Positions 31,111 through 40,035 of a stretch of 64,000 nucleotides of DNA are shown piece after piece. How positions within the stretch are numbered: position 1 is the first letter of the stretch; every line of letters starts with the position of its first letter. A program made the position numbers and the translations under genes. Source of the stretch: Nitrospirota bacterium (GTDB lineage Bacteria > Nitrospirota > Thermodesulfovibrionia > Thermodesulfovibrionales > Dissulfurispiraceae); assembly GCA_040752355.1 (NCBI GenBank), contig JBFMHE010000021.1, positions 1 to 64,000 of the forward strand, given 5' to 3'. The notes beneath the pieces are model-generated. The model was given only the letters and a program-made list of their open reading frames with translations. It was not told the origin of the DNA and did not search any database.

Positions 31111-31278
31111 TCAGACTGTCTTCAAAACCGCCCTGGAGTCGGCCAAGGCCGTCTCACGCTCGATCTCCTCCTCGTTTAACGCCTCTTTGACGAGGCGCCG
31201 TGCGGTCTCGAGCTCTCCGGCTTCGGCAAAGGTAACGGATACCATCATGTCTTCGACCATCTTCATGAGCTTCTTCAT
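31111..31278 (-). CDS. Small acidic hypothetical protein (55 aa)
   Basis: The reading frame encodes MKKLMKMVEDMMVSVTFAEA and continues with GELETARRLVKEALNEEE, a charged alpha-helical sequence without Cys or membrane segment. The ATG at 31278 is preceded by GGAAGCGAGG, a fair Shine-Dalgarno. It is flanked by an AT-rich promoter-like region (31400-31490) and by a perfect terminator, so it is an independent transcription unit. The family is not recognised with certainty. Its size and charge suggest a regulatory or adaptor peptide. Confidence 0.65.
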   Translation of the reverse strand: MKKLMKMVEDMMVSVTFAEAGELETARRLVKEALNEEEIERETALADSRAVLKTV

Positions 31279-31492
31279 AGCATCCTCGCTTCCTTAGTGG
31301 TTAAGCGTCTGCCCTTACCTCTACCGTTCTGAAAAGCAAGCTGCGTGCCAGAATCGATCTGATTGAAAAATATTGATTTTTAGAGAGACGAGCTAAGCGA
31401 GCAGCAATTTTTTAATGCAGGCTTGAGAGAGACACTAATAATAATCAATATAAATCAATTTGTTTAAAGCAACATTTTATTTCACAGAAACA

Positions 31493-32770
31493 TCATGTTG
31501 CTATCTTCAGCTCTTTGATCTTGCGCTGGAGCTGCTGGCGATGGATGCCGAGCTCTTCGGCAGCCTTCGATATGTTGCCGCGGGTCTTCTGGAGGGCTGA
31601 CCATATCAGCTCGCGCTCGACATTCGAGAGGGCGTCCCTGAGGTGAGGCACCGTGGTCCTCCTCCGGGAGGGCGCCTGGAGCAGGGAGGGGGGCAGGTCG
31701 GCAGGGAGGATCGAGGGGCTCTGCGCAAAGGATATGGCCCGTTCGATGATATTCTCGAGCTCCCGCACGTTGCCCGGATAAGCGTGCTTGAGCAGAACAG
31801 CCATCGCGTCGTCGGTGATGGACTTGATCAGGATATCCTTCCGCTTCGGTGCGTGCTTCTCTATGAAATGCTCGACGAGGAGCGGGATATCGTCGGTCCG
31901 CTCCCTGAGCGCCGGGAGGTGAATATTGATGACATTCAGCCTGAAGAACAGGTCCTCCCTGAAGGTGCGGCGTCCGCACTCTTTCTTGATATCCTTGTTC
32001 GTCGCCGCGATGATGCGCACATCGATCTTTATCGGCCGCTTCCCCCCTATCCTCATGATCTCATTCTCCTGGAGCACCCGCAGGATCTTCACCTGGAAGA
32101 GCGCAGAAACGTCGCCGATCTCGTCGAAGAATACCGTCCCCCCGTCGGCGAGCTCGAAGAGCCCCATCTTGGTATAGTTCGCGCCGGTGAACGCGCCCTT
32201 CTCGAAGCCGAAGAGCTCCGATTCGAGGAGCGTATCGGGAATGGCGCTGCAGTTGATCGTCATGAACGAGCGCTCGCTCCGGGGGCTCCAGCGGTGGATC
32301 GCCCGGGCAACGAGCTCCTTGCCCGTACCGCTGTCGCCGGTGATGAGGACGTTGCTCTCGCTCACGGCCGCCTTCTTTATCAGGCCGAAGACCTCCTGCA
32401 TGGGGGCGCTCGTGCCGATGATCTCGTCGAAGCCGTATTTGTTGGTGAGTATGGTCCTTTTATACCTGCCGATAACCTCGCTTACCACATCGGCGGTGAG
32501 CGGCTTTTCGAGAAAATCGCTCGCCCCGAGCTTCAGCGCCTCGACGGCATGCTTTATGCCGCCGCCGGAAAAAGCGATGACCGGCATCTGCTGGCGGAGG
32601 TCGAGCAGCTTCTGCTGCCAGCCCTCGGTATCGAGATCGAGAAACGCTATATCGTAGGCATAGCCATCGGCTTTCTGTTTCGACGAGTGCGCTTCGGGTG
32701 CGAACCCGCGCTGCCTGAAAAGCTCGTAGATCGCCTTGGCTTCATTCGAGACGACTACTATATTAAGCAT
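31493..32770 (-). CDS. Sigma-54-dependent activator with atypical receiver domain
   Basis: This 425-residue NtrC-type protein has a receiver-like domain (1-110) that lacks the usual acidic pair (VVVSNEAK instead of VDDE) but keeps the Asp in IAFLDLDT and the Lys in LEKPL. The AAA+ domain (about 118-345) is complete: GDSGTGKE Walker A, GAFTGA for sigma-54 contact, GGTVFFDEIGD Walker B and FREDLFFRLNV. A Fis-type HTH (GNISKAAEELGIHRQQLQRKI) ends the protein. It activates sigma-54 promoters; the input may be non-canonical. A -10-like TACAAT lies six bases before the ATG and no strong Shine-Dalgarno is present. A possible terminator separates it from the UspA gene. Confidence 0.9.
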   Translation of the reverse strand: MLNIVVVSNEAKAIYELFRQRGFAPEAHSSKQKADGYAYDIAFLDLDTEGWQQKLLDLRQQMPVIAFSGGGIKHAVEALKLGASDFLEKPLTADVVSEVIGRYKRTILTNKYGFDEIIGTSAPMQEVFGLIKKAAVSESNVLITGDSGTGKELVARAIHRWSPRSERSFMTINCSAIPDTLLESELFGFEKGAFTGANYTKMGLFELADGGTVFFDEIGDVSALFQVKILRVLQENEIMRIGGKRPIKIDVRIIAATNKDIKKECGRRTFREDLFFRLNVINIHLPALRERTDDIPLLVEHFIEKHAPKRKDILIKSITDDAMAVLLKHAYPGNVRELENIIERAISFAQSPSILPADLPPSLLQAPSRRRTTVPHLRDALSNVERELIWSALQKTRGNISKAAEELGIHRQQLQRKIKELKIAT

Positions 32771-32809
32771 AGACCTATTGTAATATAAGGAGGAGACGGG
32801 AGGAAAGGA

Positions 32810-32837
32810 GGAGAGGAGCCGGCCGCGCCTCCTCTCC
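32810..32837 (-). terminator. Possible terminator between UspA and the sigma-54 activator
   Basis: GGAGAGGAG and CTCCTCTCC form nine-base arms around a GC-rich 10-base loop, 18 bases after the UspA stop. It is followed on the minus strand by a pyrimidine-rich stretch rather than a pure T run. Confidence 0.45.
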
Positions 32838-32854
32838 CCGCATGCAGCAAACGC

Positions 32855-33715
32855 TTACGAGGTCTTGGCGACGAGCACCGCCGCGGGAGAGAGCGCGATA
32901 ACGCGCTCGGCAACGCTCCCGATGAGGAGGCGGTCGACGCCGGTCCTCCCGTGCGTGCCCATGATCGCCATATCGATGCCTTTCTGCCTGATCGTCTCGA
33001 CAATCACGTCCTGGGGCCTTCCGACCGCGGTCATTATCTCGACGGCGAGACCTTCCCTGTCCGCATCCCGCCTCACCTTCTCGACATTCTCCTCGGCCCG
33101 CCCGAGCCGGTCCTCCCTCTGCGCTACCGAAAGGGCGACGATCGTCTTGAACTGCCGGCACCGCCTGCCCATGCTGAGCATCTCGCGCTCCGCCGCCTCG
33201 CTGTACCTCGAGCCGTCGGTGGCGAGCAGTACATGCTCACCGCGCATCGTTGCGTCCTTCGGGACGACCAGCACCTTGCAGGGAGCATAGCCTATCACCT
33301 TGGCGGTGACGCTTCCCATGAGCATCTTCTTCAGCCCGGTCATGCCGCGCCTGCCCATGACAATGACGTCGACCCTCCTCTTTTCCGCCTCCTCGATAAT
33401 CGCCCTGTCCGGACGGTCATGCCTCCGTACGATCGCCTCGCACTCGATGTTCTCTTCTGCGGCGGCTTCCCGGATCAGGTCGAGGTGGGCGCGGGCTTCG
33501 CTCTCTATCTGGGCCACCACCTTCTGCCCCTCGGTCTCGAATTCGGGATTGAACTCCAGAACGCGCAGCGCCGTAAGCTTGATGGTGCCGCATTCGCGGG
33601 CGAGGTTGATCGCCGCCCTGATGGCCCCGGCGCTGTAGTCCGATCCGTCGGTGCAGAGCAGGATCGATTTGAGCTCACCCATGAAATGGGGAGTGCCGCT
33701 CTCCTGGCCTCCCAT
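32855..33715 (-). CDS. Tandem-domain universal stress protein
   Basis: The protein has 286 residues and two complete UspA domains (about 14-155 and 160-285). Both keep the nucleotide pattern: GRRGMTGLKKMLMGS and GTHGRTGVDRLLIGS. Each begins with an Asp-containing first strand (LLCTDGS, LLATDGS), so both halves should bind ATP. The ATG at 33715 follows the stop of the membrane protein gene by one base, with GGGAGG upstream. It closes the second GntR-TauE module, as the single-domain UspA closes the first. Confidence 0.92.
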   Translation of the reverse strand: MGGQESGTPHFMGELKSILLCTDGSDYSAGAIRAAINLARECGTIKLTALRVLEFNPEFETEGQKVVAQIESEARAHLDLIREAAAEENIECEAIVRRHDRPDRAIIEEAEKRRVDVIVMGRRGMTGLKKMLMGSVTAKVIGYAPCKVLVVPKDATMRGEHVLLATDGSRYSEAAEREMLSMGRRCRQFKTIVALSVAQREDRLGRAEENVEKVRRDADREGLAVEIMTAVGRPQDVIVETIRQKGIDMAIMGTHGRTGVDRLLIGSVAERVIALSPAAVLVAKTS

Positions 33716-33716
33716 A

Positions 33717-34133
33717 CTAGTGGCCTCCCGACTTCAGGAGACCCGATGCGGCGAGCACCAGCACCAGGACCTCGAGGATCGCCAGGACGCCGTATACCGT
33801 ATCCTTGTTCCTGAAGAGTATCGGCACTATGCGTATGTAGCAGAGAATGGTCACGCCCGCGAGAAAGGCGATCCCGATGAAGTTGAGGAAATCCCCCTTG
33901 CCGAGCATGCCGAGCCACGCCCACCCGGGATGAATTCCGGTCGCCTCAAGGTACTTGTGCACCGGCATGCCCCAGTAGTTCGGGAGATCGTTCACCGGGA
34001 TATAGGGAGTGAGTATCCCTGACACATACACAATGAAGGTGATGACCAGCATCACGAGCCCCAGCTTCATCCCCAGGTCGAGGAGCTTTGCATAGGCAAG
34101 CTGTTCTTCGGTCGCTTTCAATTTATTATTCAT
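33717..34133 (-). CDS. Small integral membrane protein linked to TauE
   Basis: The 138-residue protein has three predicted membrane helices (LGLVMLVITFIVYVSGIL, FLNFIGIAFLAGVTILCYI and VLAILEVLVLVLAASGLL) and a loop containing NYWGMPVHKYLEATGIHPGW. I do not recognise it with certainty; small membrane proteins of this kind commonly accompany TauE/SafE exporters. The ATG at 34133 has GGAGGAG upstream. It lies 16 bases behind the exporter gene and abuts the UspA gene, so it is probably an accessory subunit. Confidence 0.75.
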   Translation of the reverse strand: MNNKLKATEEQLAYAKLLDLGMKLGLVMLVITFIVYVSGILTPYIPVNDLPNYWGMPVHKYLEATGIHPGWAWLGMLGKGDFLNFIGIAFLAGVTILCYIRIVPILFRNKDTVYGVLAILEVLVLVLAASGLLKSGGH

Positions 34134-34149
34134 GAATAGTTCTCCTCCT

Positions 34150-35118
34150 TCAGTTCCAGATGCCGAGACCCTTGAGCAGCGCGCGGCCCCCGGCAAAGAG
34201 CAGCATGACTATGACGATGTACCGCACCGCCGCCGGCTTCGTCTTCGCGAGGATCCTCACGCCGACGATAGAGCCGAGCATGATGCCGATGATCGACGGC
34301 ACCACCATCATCGGCAGCACGGCGCCGTTGTTGACATAGATCCATGCAGCCGACGTGTCGGTGATCGAGAGAAGGAACTTGCTCGTGGCGACCGACACCT
34401 TGAGGGGAGCGCCCATCATGAGGTTCAGCACCGGCACATTCGCCCACCCGGCGCCGAGACCGAACATGCCCGCCATAACGCCGATGATGACGAACGTCGC
34501 CAGCCCCTGCTTCGTCCGGTGCACCTGCCAGTTTACCGACTGGCCGGTGGACGCTTCGTAGTAGATGCCGTTGATCCTGAGCGCCGTCGAAAGCGCGTCC
34601 GGTTGTTTGACCTCGGGATACTCCGACTTCTTGGCCATGAGCATGATGCCGACGATGCCGAGGATCGTCGCCCCCAGCGCGGTCTGGACCACGTTCGTGG
34701 GCAGCGCGAGGCCGAGCATAGCGCCGACGATAGCGCAGGCCGAGGCTATGAGTGCAACCGGCAGCGCCAGCCTCAGATCGGCCATCCCCTTTTTCAGGAG
34801 GCCGGGGCCGGCGGCAAGCGCTCCCGCGAGGGCGACGAGGAGTCCCGCCCCCCTCACGAAATCGAGATGAAAAGGAAAGAATCCCCCGATGATCGGGACG
34901 AAGAGAACACCGCCGCCGACGCCTCCCAGGACGGCGACGATGCCGAGCAGGAAGGTCACGACGAAGAGAACCAGCGGCCACCCCCACCACGGCATTGACG
35001 ACGATGCAGCCGGTGCGGCGGAAGCGGCCTCGGGCGACGCCATTGCCGGGCCGGCCGTGAAGAGCGCTGCCGCCGCAATGGTCACGACGAGAATGAAGAG
35101 TGCATAGCGTTGTAACAT
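34150..35118 (-). CDS. TauE/SafE family sulfur-oxyanion-type exporter
   Basis: The 322-residue protein starts with a signal-peptide-like helix and a short Ala/Ser-rich periplasmic linker, followed by eight membrane segments in two halves. The Gly-rich hairpins are GIVAVLGGVGGGVLFVPI and GMFGLGAGWANVPVLNLMMG, and the helix VATSKFLLSITDTSAAWIYV follows the second. The sequence is clearly different from the longer exporter at 28953-30257, so the two are distant paralogues with perhaps different substrates. It is 32 bases behind its GntR regulator and 16 before the membrane partner. Confidence 0.87.
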   Translation of the reverse strand: MLQRYALFILVVTIAAAALFTAGPAMASPEAASAAPAASSSMPWWGWPLVLFVVTFLLGIVAVLGGVGGGVLFVPIIGGFFPFHLDFVRGAGLLVALAGALAAGPGLLKKGMADLRLALPVALIASACAIVGAMLGLALPTNVVQTALGATILGIVGIMLMAKKSEYPEVKQPDALSTALRINGIYYEASTGQSVNWQVHRTKQGLATFVIIGVMAGMFGLGAGWANVPVLNLMMGAPLKVSVATSKFLLSITDTSAAWIYVNNGAVLPMMVVPSIIGIMLGSIVGVRILAKTKPAAVRYIVIVMLLFAGGRALLKGLGIWN

Positions 35119-35150
35119 GGCGTACGTCTTTCCTCCTCCATAGTATGGTT

Positions 35151-35912
35151 TTATCGTATCCTCTCGAAGTCCGTCTGAAACTTGTAGCGGTCGCTCCTGC
35201 CGAGGAACCGCGTATACGCCACCGGCGTGCCGTCCGAGCTGAGCATGAGACGGTGGACCACCAGCACGGGAACGCCCTCGGCGAGATCGAGGTAGCGGGC
35301 AGCGTCTCCCGACGCCTGGGCGACCTCTATGGTCTGTATGACTTTAAATATCTTTTTTACGCCCTTTTCCTGCAGCACCGCGTACAGCGAGCTGTTCTTC
35401 ATATCCACCAGCGCGATATCGGGGAGCATTTCCTGGGGAATGAACGATTCCTCCAGGTATGCCGCCTCGCCCCCCACCATGCGCCTGCAGAGGACGTGAT
35501 ATATTCTATCATCAGTCTTGAGATAGTGCTGCGCATCGCGAAGGCCTTCGCGAATCTCTTTAAAAAGCACCTCTTTCTCGACCCTCACCTCCTCTCCGAA
35601 CATGTCTTCCGTCAGGCGCGTCCTCATCGCGAGCCCGACGCCCGGCAGGACAGAATGGACGAAGGTCCCCTTGCCCTGCACCTTCATAAGATAGCCGTCG
35701 GCAACGAGGTTGTTAATCGCCTGCCTGACTGTAATCTTGCTTACGTTATAGCGTTTGCAGAGCTCCTCTTCTGTCGGGATCTGCCGGCCGAGCTCCCATG
35801 TCCCCGAGTGGATTTCGTCGAGAAATATCCTCGTGAGCTGGATATAGAGCTTCTCCTGGTTGAACCGGTCGACTGCTTTGTTGTGAAGCGGAAATGTTTC
35901 ATTTTGCATCAT
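35151..35912 (-). CDS. GntR-family (HutC/UTRA) transcriptional regulator
   Basis: The 253-residue protein has a GntR winged helix at 18-85 (QIPTEEELCKRYNVSKITVR, GYLMKVQGKGTFV) and a UTRA effector domain at 100-250 (RIYHVLCRRMVGGEAAYLEE, SSDGTPVAYTRFLG). It is paralogous to the regulator at 30281-31024 across its length, including RLTEDMFGE. The ATG at 35912 lies within a perfect 16-bp palindrome and six bases after a -10 box, so autorepression from an operator covering promoter and start codon is likely. It heads the GntR-TauE-membrane protein-UspA operon. Confidence 0.93.
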   Translation of the reverse strand: MMQNETFPLHNKAVDRFNQEKLYIQLTRIFLDEIHSGTWELGRQIPTEEELCKRYNVSKITVRQAINNLVADGYLMKVQGKGTFVHSVLPGVGLAMRTRLTEDMFGEEVRVEKEVLFKEIREGLRDAQHYLKTDDRIYHVLCRRMVGGEAAYLEESFIPQEMLPDIALVDMKNSSLYAVLQEKGVKKIFKVIQTIEVAQASGDAARYLDLAEGVPVLVVHRLMLSSDGTPVAYTRFLGRSDRYKFQTDFERIR

Positions 35913-35947
35913 GACGACATGATATTATAATGACCTTATCAAGTCAA
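35908..35947 (-). promoter_or_regulatory. Promoter and operator of the second GntR-TauE operon
   Basis: On the minus strand, TTGACT (35942-35947), a 17-base spacer and TATCAT (35919-35924) are followed after six bases by the ATG. The perfect palindrome ATCATGACGACATGAT (35908-35923) covers the -10 and the start codon. No Shine-Dalgarno is present, so the transcript is probably leaderless. Confidence 0.65.
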
Positions 35948-36028
35948 GGAAATTCGCTCTTTTCCGCTATTAATAATGGTGATACCTGTATAAAAGGCTC
36001 TGCAATACAGCAGCAGCGGCTATTTTCA

Positions 36029-36057
36029 TTGATTTTTTTATGCATTTAAGGTAAATT
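36029..36057 (+). promoter_or_regulatory. Promoter of the PhnD-like gene
   Basis: TTGATT (36029-36034) and TAAATT (36052-36057) are 17 bases apart. The -10 ends seven bases before the ATG at 36065, which lacks a Shine-Dalgarno; the transcript is possibly leaderless. Confidence 0.55.
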
Positions 36058-36064
36058 CATCGTC

Positions 36065-36931
36065 ATGGTGAGAAGGACGCTCCTCTGCGCACTCCTGGCA
36101 GCTGCAGCAGTGCTGCTCCTTTGCCCTCTGTCCTTTTCTGAAGAGAGAGCAGACACTACAAGCGTGCATATAGGGATCGTCCCTTTCTACACACCCGAAT
36201 CCATCTGGCGCTCCTACTCGCCGCTCGTACGCTACCTCAATGAGACAACAGCCCTTCAATGGAAGCTGAAGCTCTTCAATAGCCACAACGCGATCATCAA
36301 CGGCATATGCTCCGGCGAGATCGACATCGCCTTTCTCGGCCCGGTCCCCTTCGGACGCGCCAGCACGCAGTGCGGCGCCCGGCCCCTCCTGGTGGCGATC
36401 GGCAAAAACGGCAAACCCTACTACCACTCCGTCATTGTAACCGCCCGCACCTCGATCGAAACCATCGGCGATGTCCGGGGGAAGAGATTCGCCCTGTACA
36501 AGCATTCCACTGCATCGTATGTGCTTCCCCTGAAGATGCTGGAGGACGAGGGCATCGCTCTCGAGGAGATCACGCCCGTCTATTACACAAGCCAGGACAG
36601 GATCGTCGATGCGCTCATCAGGCACGAGGCAGATGCCGCGGGGGTCAAAGAGAGCCTCTACGAGAAATTCAAAAAGCTCAATCTCAGGAAGCTCAAGATC
36701 TCCGAACCGCTCCCCAACTTCGTCTTCTGCACTGCGCCGAATACCGGACCGGAAATTGCCGAGGCGTTTTCGACGGCGCTCCTCAGGCTCAAGCCGCGCT
36801 CCCGTAAAGCCGATAAGAAGATTACGGGCGAATGGGACGAAGAGATCAGGTACGGCTTCATGAAACCGCCTGCGACCTTTCTCCGTGACATAGCACGCAT
36901 ACAGGAGCTGGACAACCGGTACCGTCAATGA
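36065..36931 (+). CDS. PhnD-like periplasmic phosphate/phosphonate-type binding protein
   Basis: This 288-residue protein starts with a signal peptide (RRTLLCALLAAAAVLLLCPLSFS) and belongs to the PhnD family of type II binding proteins. It shows VHIGIVPFYTPESIWRSYSP, the ligand-loop region NGICSGEIDIAFLGPVPFGRA, the hinge VRGKRFALYKHSTASYVLPL and DAAGVKES. There is no phosphonate ABC permease or ATPase nearby. Instead its TGA overlaps the ATG of a hybrid histidine kinase, so it most likely serves as the ligand-binding part of that sensor. The ligand could be phosphonate, phosphite, phosphate or another oxyanion. Length is normal. Confidence 0.85.
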   Translation: MVRRTLLCALLAAAAVLLLCPLSFSEERADTTSVHIGIVPFYTPESIWRSYSPLVRYLNETTALQWKLKLFNSHNAIINGICSGEIDIAFLGPVPFGRASTQCGARPLLVAIGKNGKPYYHSVIVTARTSIETIGDVRGKRFALYKHSTASYVLPLKMLEDEGIALEEITPVYYTSQDRIVDALIRHEADAAGVKESLYEKFKKLNLRKLKISEPLPNFVFCTAPNTGPEIAEAFSTALLRLKPRSRKADKKITGEWDEEIRYGFMKPPATFLRDIARIQELDNRYRQ

Positions 36932-39615
36932 GGATTGCAAAGAACAGCCTGGTCTTCAAGATCCTTGTCCCCTCTCTTCTCTTCATCGCGCTCGTTGCCC
37001 TCTGCATGCTCTTCTTCGCGGAGAGCATAATAACCGGCATCCTCGAGGACTATCATGCGTTTGGGACGCTGATGCACTCCCGCGAGGTGCAGCGTATTCT
37101 CGACAGGACCGTCACCGAGCTGGTCTCCGCGCACCTCCTCGACAACGAGATCGTCGTCGAGGCCAAGAAGGGCATAGTCATCGAAGAGATTCTCTCCTAC
37201 TGGGCGCGGAACAATCTCAAAGGATTTGTCCTGGATACGAAAGGGGCGGTCGTCGTCTCCTCCCATAAGGACCTTCCCCTCGCTCAGCTGGCCCCCCCCG
37301 CGGCAAAGCCGGGAGGCTTCCATGTCGATGAGGGCGGCTCGCACCTGCAAGGGTATGCCCTGGAGTTCCCTGCATGGCAATGGATGGTCGTCACGGTCTC
37401 GTCGCCGAAAACGCTCCTGTCGTACAATAAAAACACCGTTCTCCTGGTCCCCCTCATCGGCATAGGCTCTCTTCTCATGCTGGTCAGCATCGCCTTCGTG
37501 CTCAACCGGAACCTGCGGCGGCCCATTCAGGCCATCACCGCCGATATCAGGGACGGCAGCGCGATCAGGACAACCGGCATCGCCGAGCTCGATACCATCG
37601 CTTCGGCCACCAACGAGGCGTTCAGGAAACTCTCGAAAAAGACCGAGCAGTGCCAGACACTGCACAGCATCGCCCTCTCGCTCAACGAGTTCTCGGAGAC
37701 GGAGACGCTCCTCGAGCTGGTCATCGACAGTGCGCATACCCTCATCGATGCCGAATGCGCGGCACTGGTCCTCTTCACCGATACCGGTGAGGTAAAGAGG
37801 CTCATCACGAGGGGGAACTGCCCCGCCGACGCAGAGGGATTCTCCCTGAGCGGAGACGTCCCCGCCTTTCCGCAGCTCTCCCTGCTGCCCCAGCGCATGA
37901 ACGGCTTCCCGGACAGCTCCCTCCCGGCAGGGACGCCTCCCGGGGGACCGCTGCCGCTGCGCCATCTCCTCTCCCATCCCCTCCTCTCCGATACCGGGAA
38001 GGCCCTCGGCACGCTCCTCTTCATCAACAAGGAAGGGGGATTTACGGATGACGACGAGAACATACTCGCGGCGATCGCTGCGGATGCCTCGGTCGCGCTG
38101 AATAAGTCCGAAGGCCTGGCGCAGCTGAAGCGCTTCAAGGACGTGATCGACTCGGCCTTCGATATCATCATGATCACCAATACCGACGGCGCCATCACCT
38201 ATGTGAATCCGGCCTTCGAGCAGGTGACGGGCTATGAGGCAAAGGAGGTGCTGGGCAAGGACACCAGCATCCTCCACAGCGGGTTTCACGACGAGACGTT
38301 CTACCGGGAGCTCTGGAGCGGCATCAGGGCAGGCAACATCTGGAAGGGAGAATTCGTCAACAGGAAGAAGAGCGGGGATATCTACCATACGTCCGCCGTT
38401 ATCTTCCCCATTCAGACGGAAGGGGGCCCAAACTACGCCTCGATCCAGCGGGACGTTACCCAGGAGAAGCGGCTCTACGAGCAGCTTCTGCGCGCCCAGA
38501 AGATGGAGGCGATCGGCACTCTCGCCGGCGGCATCGCCCACGATTTCAACAATCTCCTCACCGCCATTCTCGGGTACTCGGAAATCATACTGCACACGGC
38601 AAAGGAGGGGGATCCCTTCTTCAAGCCGGCGTCGATCATTCACCATGCCGCCGAACGAGGAGCCGATCTCGCCCGGAAGATACTTACGATATCGAGGAAG
38701 GAGAAGCTCGAGACGAAGCCGCTCCAGGTAAACGAGATCATCAGCAGCTGCATGGAGCTGCTCCAGCGCAGCTTCCCCAAAAACATCGACATGGTGGTGA
38801 CACTCGCGAAGGATATTCCGCTGATAAAGGCGGACCCCTCACAGATGCAGCAGGTCATCATGAACCTCGCCGTGAATGCACGGGATGCGATGCCCCAGGG
38901 GGGCGTCCTGATCATCGAGACCGCGCTCGTGGGCGCCGAAAACGGCGCTGCCGCGGTGCTGCCGTCGGAGCAGGCCGGCTTCATCAAGATATCGGTCTCC
39001 GACACCGGCACAGGTATGGATAAAGATACACAGCGAAAGATATTCGATCCCTTCTTCACCACCAAGGCCACGGGGCAAGGGACGGGCCTCGGCCTCTATA
39101 TCGTCCATTCGGTCACGAGCAACCACGGCGGTTACATCAACCTCTACAGCGAGCCCGGCAAAGGGACGCGGTTCACCCTCTATCTGCCGGTCACCCGTGA
39201 GCGGGAAGTGGAGCAGCTCTACGAGGCAGAGGACCTCCGGGGTTCGGGGACCGTGCTCGTCATCGATGACGAGGCCCATATCAGGGAGCTCTGCAGGGAC
39301 CTGCTCGTCCCCCTCGGGTACACGGTGCTCACCGCAGGAAACGGCAGTGAGGGGATAAGCCTCTTCAGGCAGAACCAGGACGACGTGGCGCTCGTCATCC
39401 TCGACATGATCATGCCGGGGATGGGCGGCAATGAGGTCTTCCAGACGCTGAGGACTATCAATCCCTCCGTCAAGGTCGTGCTCTGCTCAGGCTACAGCTA
39501 CAACGGCTTTGCCGGCATCGATACGCTGCTCAAGAGCGGCGCGCAGTCCTTCATCCAGAAACCCTTCACCCGCATCTCCCTCGCCAGAACCGTCAGGACC
39601 GTCCTCGGAAGCTGA
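36928..39615 (+). CDS. Hybrid sensor histidine kinase (membrane, GAF, PAS, kinase, receiver)
   Basis: The protein has 895 residues, a first membrane helix at 10-32, a periplasmic domain of about 135 residues and a second helix near 172-190. A GAF-type domain follows (about 245-395, [20 protein letters not shown]), then a PAS domain with its C-cap (405-520, [20 protein letters not shown]). HisKA carries [14 protein letters not shown], the HATPase has [17 protein letters not shown] and GQGTGLGL, and the C-terminal receiver has VLVIDDEAH, acceptor Asp in [13 protein letters not shown] and FIQKPF. The pairing with a PhnD-like protein through a four-base overlap implies ligand sensing by protein contact at the periplasmic domain. 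The output partner is not in the window. Confidence 0.92.
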   Translation: MRIAKNSLVFKILVPSLLFIALVALCMLFFAESIITGILEDYHAFGTLMHSREVQRILDRTVTELVSAHLLDNEIVVEAKKGIVIEEILSYWARNNLKGFVLDTKGAVVVSSHKDLPLAQLAPPAAKPGGFHVDEGGSHLQGYALEFPAWQWMVVTVSSPKTLLSYNKNTVLLVPLIGIGSLLMLVSIAFVLNRNLRRPIQAITADIRDGSAIRTTGIAELDTIASATNEAFRKLSKKTEQCQTLHSIALSLNEFSETETLLELVIDSAHTLIDAECAALVLFTDTGEVKRLITRGNCPADAEGFSLSGDVPAFPQLSLLPQRMNGFPDSSLPAGTPPGGPLPLRHLLSHPLLSDTGKALGTLLFINKEGGFTDDDENILAAIAADASVALNKSEGLAQLKRFKDVIDSAFDIIMITNTDGAITYVNPAFEQVTGYEAKEVLGKDTSILHSGFHDETFYRELWSGIRAGNIWKGEFVNRKKSGDIYHTSAVIFPIQTEGGPNYASIQRDVTQEKRLYEQLLRAQKMEAIGTLAGGIAHDFNNLLTAILGYSEIILHTAKEGDPFFKPASIIHHAAERGADLARKILTISRKEKLETKPLQVNEIISSCMELLQRSFPKNIDMVVTLAKDIPLIKADPSQMQQVIMNLAVNARDAMPQGGVLIIETALVGAENGAAAVLPSEQAGFIKISVSDTGTGMDKDTQRKIFDPFFTTKATGQGTGLGLYIVHSVTSNHGGYINLYSEPGKGTRFTLYLPVTREREVEQLYEAEDLRGSGTVLVIDDEAHIRELCRDLLVPLGYTVLTAGNGSEGISLFRQNQDDVALVILDMIMPGMGGNEVFQTLRTINPSVKVVLCSGYSYNGFAGIDTLLKSGAQSFIQKPFTRISLARTVRTVLGS

Positions 39616-39630
39616 CCGACTCCGTTTCAA

Positions 39631-39659
39631 TTGATAAACGCTGTCCCTTGAGCTAAGAT
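39631..39659 (+). promoter_or_regulatory. Probable promoter of the copper chaperone gene
   Basis: TTGATA (39631-39636) and TAAGAT (39654-39659) are 17 bases apart, giving a leader of about 100 bases that contains a small GGAGTC...GACTCC hairpin. Confidence 0.5.
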
Positions 39660-39767
39660 AATATTATTATTTAGAGGATCTGACGTAATGAGGAAGGGAG
39701 TCGGACGAGGCAGACTCCAAGCTCTTTCATTTCGTTAGAGACTTCTCTATTCTCCGGGAGGGTTACC

Positions 39768-39974
39768 ATGGCCGAAGCGACCATAAAGATCGAGGGCATG
39801 AGCTGCCAGCACTGCGTTATGAGAACGAAGAAAGCGATCGATGCCGTTGCAGGAGTGACGAAGTCGGATGTCGCCGTAGGGAGCGCGGTGGTGACGTATG
39901 ACGAAGGCACGGTAAAAAAAGAGGAGATCGAAGCAGCCATCGAAAAAGCAGGATATAAAGTCATCCGCTCGTAG
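39768..39974 (+). CDS. copZ: Heavy-metal-associated (CopZ-like) chaperone
   Basis: The protein has 68 residues and is a single HMA domain of ferredoxin-like fold. The metal site is GMSCQHC (Cys13 and Cys16), which binds Cu(I) or a similar soft metal. The remainder follows the family pattern (KKAIDAVAGVTKSDVAVGSAVV, EEIEAAIEKAGYKV). GGGAGGG lies upstream of the ATG. No copper ATPase or regulator gene is adjacent, so its partner is elsewhere. A short CAGCNNT repeat array directly follows the stop codon. Confidence 0.9.
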   Translation: MAEATIKIEGMSCQHCVMRTKKAIDAVAGVTKSDVAVGSAVVTYDEGTVKKEEIEAAIEKAGYKVIRS

Positions 39975-39977
39975 TAT

Positions 39978-40004
39978 TCAGCTATCAGCTATCAGCGATC
40001 AGCT
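39978..40004 (+). repeat. Short heptamer array (CAGCNNT units)
   Basis: Four consecutive seven-base units, CAGCTAT, CAGCTAT, CAGCGAT and CAGCTTA, occur between copZ and pheT. The same unit occurs in larger arrays at 51758-51897. Confidence 0.6.
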
Positions 40005-40035
40005 TAGAGCCTCCAAAAAAACATCGCAGCATGGA

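Noticed and set aside
36925-38646. Long minus-strand frame opposite the hybrid kinase
   Set aside because: Composition is typical of an antisense shadow, and no motif or start signal is present.
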